From the NCBI RefSeq assembly GCF_003722335.1, contig NZ_CP026100.1:4190001-4254000 (forward strand): DNA of 64,000 nt, read 5' to 3'. The notes under the pieces are model-generated. The model did no database searches. It saw nothing but the letters and a program-made list of their open reading frames with translations, and was not told the origin of the DNA. Position numbers and translations under genes: made by a program. The DNA comes from Caulobacter flavus. Lineage in GTDB: Bacteria; Pseudomonadota; Alphaproteobacteria; Caulobacterales; Caulobacteraceae. Positions 61,178 through 64,000 of this stretch are shown in pieces. Position 1 is the stretch's first letter. Each line of letters begins with the position of its first letter.

Positions 61178-61537
61178 ATGTCCCTGCGCTACACCTCGCT
61201 GATCGCCGCCGCGGCGATGACCCTCATCGCCGGCCAAGCCAGCGCCCACGCCAAGCTGGTGACGTCCAATCCGGCGGCCGACGCCACCATCGCCGCCCCC
61301 AGCACCATCATCCTGACCTTCAACGAAACCCTGGTGCCGGCCTTCACCTCGTTCGAACTGGCCAAGGCCAGCGGCGGCGCCGTGAAGGTCAAAACCACCG
61401 TGGCGGCCGACAAGAAAACGGTCACCGGCGTCCCCGCCGGCAAGCTCTCGCCGGGCGTCTACAAGGTCAGCTGGCACGCGGCCGCCTCGGGTGATGGGCA
61501 CCGTATGGAAGGTTTCTTCAACTTCACCGTGAAGTAA
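61178..61537 (+). CDS. copC: CopC-family periplasmic copper-binding protein
   Basis: A 119-residue exported beta-barrel-like protein. The leader ends at GQASA, so the mature chain begins with His24 (HAKLVTSNPAADA), the N-terminal copper ligand typical of CopC. The conserved C-terminal SGDGHRMEGFFNFTVK supplies the second His. It binds Cu(II) in the periplasm and pairs with CopD, encoded 2 bases later. A purine-rich AGAGGATCC lies upstream of the ATG. It follows the HutC-type regulator gene by about 210 bases without a gene, in which I see no clear signal. Confidence 0.92.
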   Translation: MSLRYTSLIAAAAMTLIAGQASAHAKLVTSNPAADATIAAPSTIILTFNETLVPAFTSFELAKASGGAVKVKTTVAADKKTVTGVPAGKLSPGVYKVSWHAAASGDGHRMEGFFNFTVK

Positions 61538-61539
61538 CG

Positions 61540-62463
61540 ATGGAACCGATTGTCGACGTTCTACGGCTCGCCCAGTTCGCGGCCGCATTCGTCCTCACCG
61601 GCGGAGCGCTTTTTGCGCTCCGCTCCCTTCCCGCCCATGGCCCCGTGAGCGCCTCGGCGCTCGGATGGCCGCGAACCCTGCTGATCCAATCGGGCGCCGC
61701 GCTGGCGCTACTGTCCGTGGCCGGGCTCATAGCCCAAACCGCCATAGTCGCCGGATCCCTGGCTACGGTCTTCGAGCCTGAGACCGTCAAAGCCGTCCTC
61801 ACCAGCATGGACATGGGTCCAGCCTCGGTCATTCGCGCCCTGTCGGCGCTGCTTGCCGCCGTCGCCCTCTTGTTCATGCCCTCCCGAGCCGGCTTTGCCG
61901 CGGCCCTGGCGCTTGGTCTCATCGCCACGGCCAGCTTCGCCTGGATGGGCCATGGCGCAGCTAGCGAAGGCCCGGGGGCGATGCTGCATCTCATTGCCGA
62001 TATCGTTCACCTCGTCGCCGCGGCGGCCTGGATCGGCGCCCTGGCGATCTTCGCCCGCATGGCGTTTGAACGGCGCCGCTCGCCCGAAAACACCCAGGCG
62101 TTTCACAACGCCCTGGAGGGCTTTGCGGGTCTTGGATCGGTCATTGTCGCGCTGCTGATCGGGACCGGGCTGGTCAATAGCTGGTTCCTCGTCGGCCCGG
62201 CGGGCCTGCCGGAACTCGTAACCACGCCTTACGGCAAACTTCTGCTGCTGAAGCTTGGCCTTTTCATCGCCATGCTCGGCCTGGCCGGCGCCAACCGCCT
62301 CCACCTGACCCCTGCGCTCAAGGCGGCAAAAGACGATCCGGCGCGCACCGCAGCGGCCATCGCGGCCCTGCGCAGCAGCCTGATCCTGGAGGCCGGCGCG
62401 GCCATCGCCGTCCTGGCCGCCGTCGCCTGGCTTGGCCGCATGAGCCCGATCACGGGCCCATGA
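61540..62463 (+). CDS. copD: CopD-family copper membrane protein
   Basis: A 307-residue inner-membrane protein with about eight hydrophobic helices and the CopD domain toward the C-terminus (HLVAAAAWIGALAIFARM; NSWFLVGPAGLPELVTTPYGKLLLLKLGLFIAMLGLAGANRLHLTPAL). The conserved H..W.G and YG..L.LK segments fit the CopD/YebZ family. It is coupled to copC, with its ATG 2 bases after the copC stop. CopC and CopD together move copper across the inner membrane, for supply or storage. A bidirectional terminator lies after the stop at 62463. Confidence 0.9.
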   Translation: MEPIVDVLRLAQFAAAFVLTGGALFALRSLPAHGPVSASALGWPRTLLIQSGAALALLSVAGLIAQTAIVAGSLATVFEPETVKAVLTSMDMGPASVIRALSALLAAVALLFMPSRAGFAAALALGLIATASFAWMGHGAASEGPGAMLHLIADIVHLVAAAAWIGALAIFARMAFERRRSPENTQAFHNALEGFAGLGSVIVALLIGTGLVNSWFLVGPAGLPELVTTPYGKLLLLKLGLFIAMLGLAGANRLHLTPALKAAKDDPARTAAAIAALRSSLILEAGAAIAVLAAVAWLGRMSPITGP

Positions 62464-62469
62464 CGGCTC

Positions 62470-62500
62470 GCCGAGCCCGTCGTCAAATGACGGGCTCGGC
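62470..62500. terminator. Bidirectional stem-loop terminator
   Basis: GCCGAGCCCGTC at 62470 to 62481 pairs perfectly with GACGGGCTCGGC at 62489 to 62500 around a 7-base loop. It lies between the convergent copD and acyltransferase genes and overlaps the acyltransferase stop codon at 62483. No T-run is present on either strand. Confidence 0.7.
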
Positions 62501-63587
62501 GTCGGCCTCGCCGACCGGACGCCGCGCGAACGGGTCCCGGGCCCGCAGCCAGTCCCGGGCAGGTCGCTCCACCAGATGATACACAGCCATCGACACGACC
62601 AGACACACGCCAAACACCCCGATCCAGGCCAGCCAGGCCCTGCCCCCGGTCAAGCCGGGCGAGAGACGGTCCAGCAAGTGAAAATAGGCGATGTCGATCG
62701 GCAAGTGCGTCATGTAGACCGCATAGGAAACCTCGCCCAGATAGACGAGCGGCCGGGCCGACATCACGCCCTGAACCGATCCCTTGGCGGCCTCGGCCAG
62801 GAAAAAGATCAAGGCCGCCAGAGCTGGCCAAATCACCAGATCGCTGAGCCTCAAGCTCGCCACCGCCACGATCCAGCCCGTCGCCGCCAGCCGCCCCGGT
62901 CATCGCCCAGCGCCGCGCGATATGGGTCGAAAGACCCAGCCGATGCAGCGCCGCCCCCATCAGGAATGCCGGCACGATCCGCGCGAGCCCCCCTTGGGCG
63001 GTCATGTCCGTGAGCAGCAAACCCCTGGCCTGCGTGGCCAAGAACAGAGCCCCGAACACCACAAAACTCAGTCCGACCAGCACCAGCGGACGACGCCGCA
63101 GCCGGATCGACACCGCCGCCGCCAGCGGAAAGAACAGATAGGCGAACCACTCAGCCGAGATCGACCATGAGGGAAAGTTCCACTGCACGGTGGGCGTCGT
63201 CCCCCAGGCGTGGATCAGCAGCAGATGCTGAGGGATGACCCTTGGATCAAAAGCCACCGGATCGAACCGCGCGCCCAACCTCAGCGCCGCCAGCCAGATG
63301 AGGATCGTCGCGCCCAAGGTCACCAAGTGAACCGGATAGACGCGCGCGAGACGCGCCCACAGGAACGAACGATAATTGAAGCGCCGGTGCTCCACAGCAC
63401 GGGTGTAGACGTGGCTGAAGATGAAGCCCGACAGGATGAAAAACAGATCCACCCCCAGATAACCCTTGGCCACCAGGCCTGTGTGCCCGAGCCCAAGGTC
63501 GAGATGGTTCCGGAAGTGGTAGACCAGAACCCACAGCGCCGCGCAGATGCGCAACGACGTCAGCGGGCGAATGTCGCTTGGATACAC
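62483..63587 (-). pseudogene. Acyltransferase-3 family protein, frameshifted
   Basis: Two overlapping frames together make an O-acyltransferase (OafA/acyltransferase-3) of normal length, about 365 residues, with around ten membrane helices. The N-terminal frame has YPSDIRPLTSLRICAALWVLVYHF, the His of the catalytic pair, and GYLGVDLFFILSGFI. The C-terminal frame, shifted by one base, continues with VAVASLRLSDLVIW and ends in HLVERPARDWL. The shift falls near 62880 to 62910, at a G/C-rich run on both strands. The start is probably the GTG at 63587 with GGGGGAAG upstream. It may be a true pseudogene or a sequencing error. The enzyme would acylate a surface glycan. Confidence 0.7.
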
Positions 63588-63695
63588 GGTTTGCTTCCCC
63601 CGTTTCGAGAACGGCGGCAGGCTTTGGACGCCCTGGCCGCGTAGACCGCTACGCACGCGCGACGGCGTTCCCTCGTCGGGGAGGATCGAAAAATG

Positions 63696-64000
63696 TCAGT
63701 GTTCGCCGAGCAACTCGGCTAGGCGCTTGCGCGCGCGGTAGGCGCGGGTCTCGATCGTCTTGATGCTGACGTCGAGGATCTTGGCCGCTTCCTGCTGAGA
63801 AAACCCATCAAGATAGGTCAGGATCAACGGCTCCTTCAGGTTGGTCGGCAGGCTCGCGATCGCCGCCTCGAGCCGACCGGCCTCCTGCGCCTCCAGCATC
63901 GTCGTCTCAGGGCCAGGCCCCGCGTCGGCGTAGTCTGGCGAACCGGGCGCATCGATCGAGCGCTCTCCCATCACCAGACGGCGAACCAGCAGTCGGCGCC
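63696..64000 (-). CDS. ECF-type RNA polymerase sigma factor (truncated by window edge)
   Basis: The frame is open to the end of the window; codons before the first internal start read RRLLVRRLVMGERS, so the gene begins beyond 64000. The visible 100 residues hold region 4: LEAAIASLPTNLKEPLILTYLDGFSQQEAAKILDVSIKTIETRAYRARKRLAELL, the -35-recognising helix-turn-helix. Region 2 is not in view. ECF sigma factors direct transcription in response to envelope or metal stress and usually have an anti-sigma gene beside them, which is not visible here. It is the last gene in view and lies 108 bases from the acyltransferase start. Confidence 0.85.
   Translation of the reverse strand, partial: RRLLVRRLVMGERSIDAPGSPDYADAGPGPETTMLEAQEAGRLEAAIASLPTNLKEPLILTYLDGFSQQEAAKILDVSIKTIETRAYRARKRLAELLGEH

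Overview
The window is high-GC DNA with bacterial gene structure: tightly packed genes, ATGA or TGATG overlaps and purine-rich ribosome binding sites. Its proteins suggest an alphaproteobacterium of the Caulobacteraceae type: a Caulobacter-like FliQ, a TonB-dependent receptor, PepSY membrane proteins, HME-type RND pumps and FTR1 fused to cytochrome c. The family assignment is inferred from recalled protein resemblance, not from a search.

Left arm (1 to about 18.8 kb) looks like ordinary chromosome. It holds a truncated LysR regulator, a small unknown gene, a DMT exporter, and a divergent catabolic operon (FAD amine/amino-acid oxidase, MFS permease, DapA-family lyase, aldehyde dehydrogenase, porin, FadR-type GntR regulator) with a palindromic operator at its head. 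A very large glycine-rich autotransporter, an AraC regulator, a DsbA-like oxidoreductase and an EF-G paralogue with eroded GTPase motifs follow.

At 18.82 to 18.87 kb the minus strand carries what looks like the last codons of guaA (Ile-Glu-Trp-Glu-stop) followed by a rho-independent terminator, but no guaA gene lies upstream of them. The 3' end of guaA is a known integration site for genomic islands, so this is read as the outer attachment site of an island extending rightwards. The sequence just inside is AT-rich and non-coding.

Island, defence part (19.4 to about 34.9 kb): a Gabija-like pair (OLD-family ATPase/TOPRIM nuclease plus UvrD-like helicase) with a convergent DnaQ-like exonuclease; a helix-hairpin-helix/PD-(D/E)XK protein; a 1037-residue Mrr-like nuclease fused to a P-loop NTPase with a long helical C-terminus; a possible ADP-ribosyltransferase-fold protein; and two unknown proteins. 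An orphan fliQ, a membrane cytochrome c, a thioredoxin-reductase-like flavoprotein and a DUF411 protein are interspersed.

Metal part (about 35 to 62.5 kb): CzcD-type CDF transporter, SRPBCC protein, DUF190 protein and czcCBA; an FTR1-cytochrome c fusion and a second CDF transporter divergent from a MerR regulator across a MerR-type operator; two small Cys/Met/His-rich secreted proteins; cusCBA with a CusF-like domain fused to CusB; a copper-type P1B ATPase with YHS and heavy-metal-binding domains; a TonB receptor, two PepSY proteins and a HutC-type regulator, with a perfect HutC-like palindrome ahead of the receptor; then copC and copD. Together these would move Zn/Cd/Co and Cu/Ag out of the cytoplasm and periplasm, import a metal chelate or iron, and sense both. 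The window closes with a frameshifted acyltransferase and a partial ECF sigma factor. No guaA, integrase, rRNA, tRNA or CRISPR array is visible, so the right island boundary is outside or undetermined.
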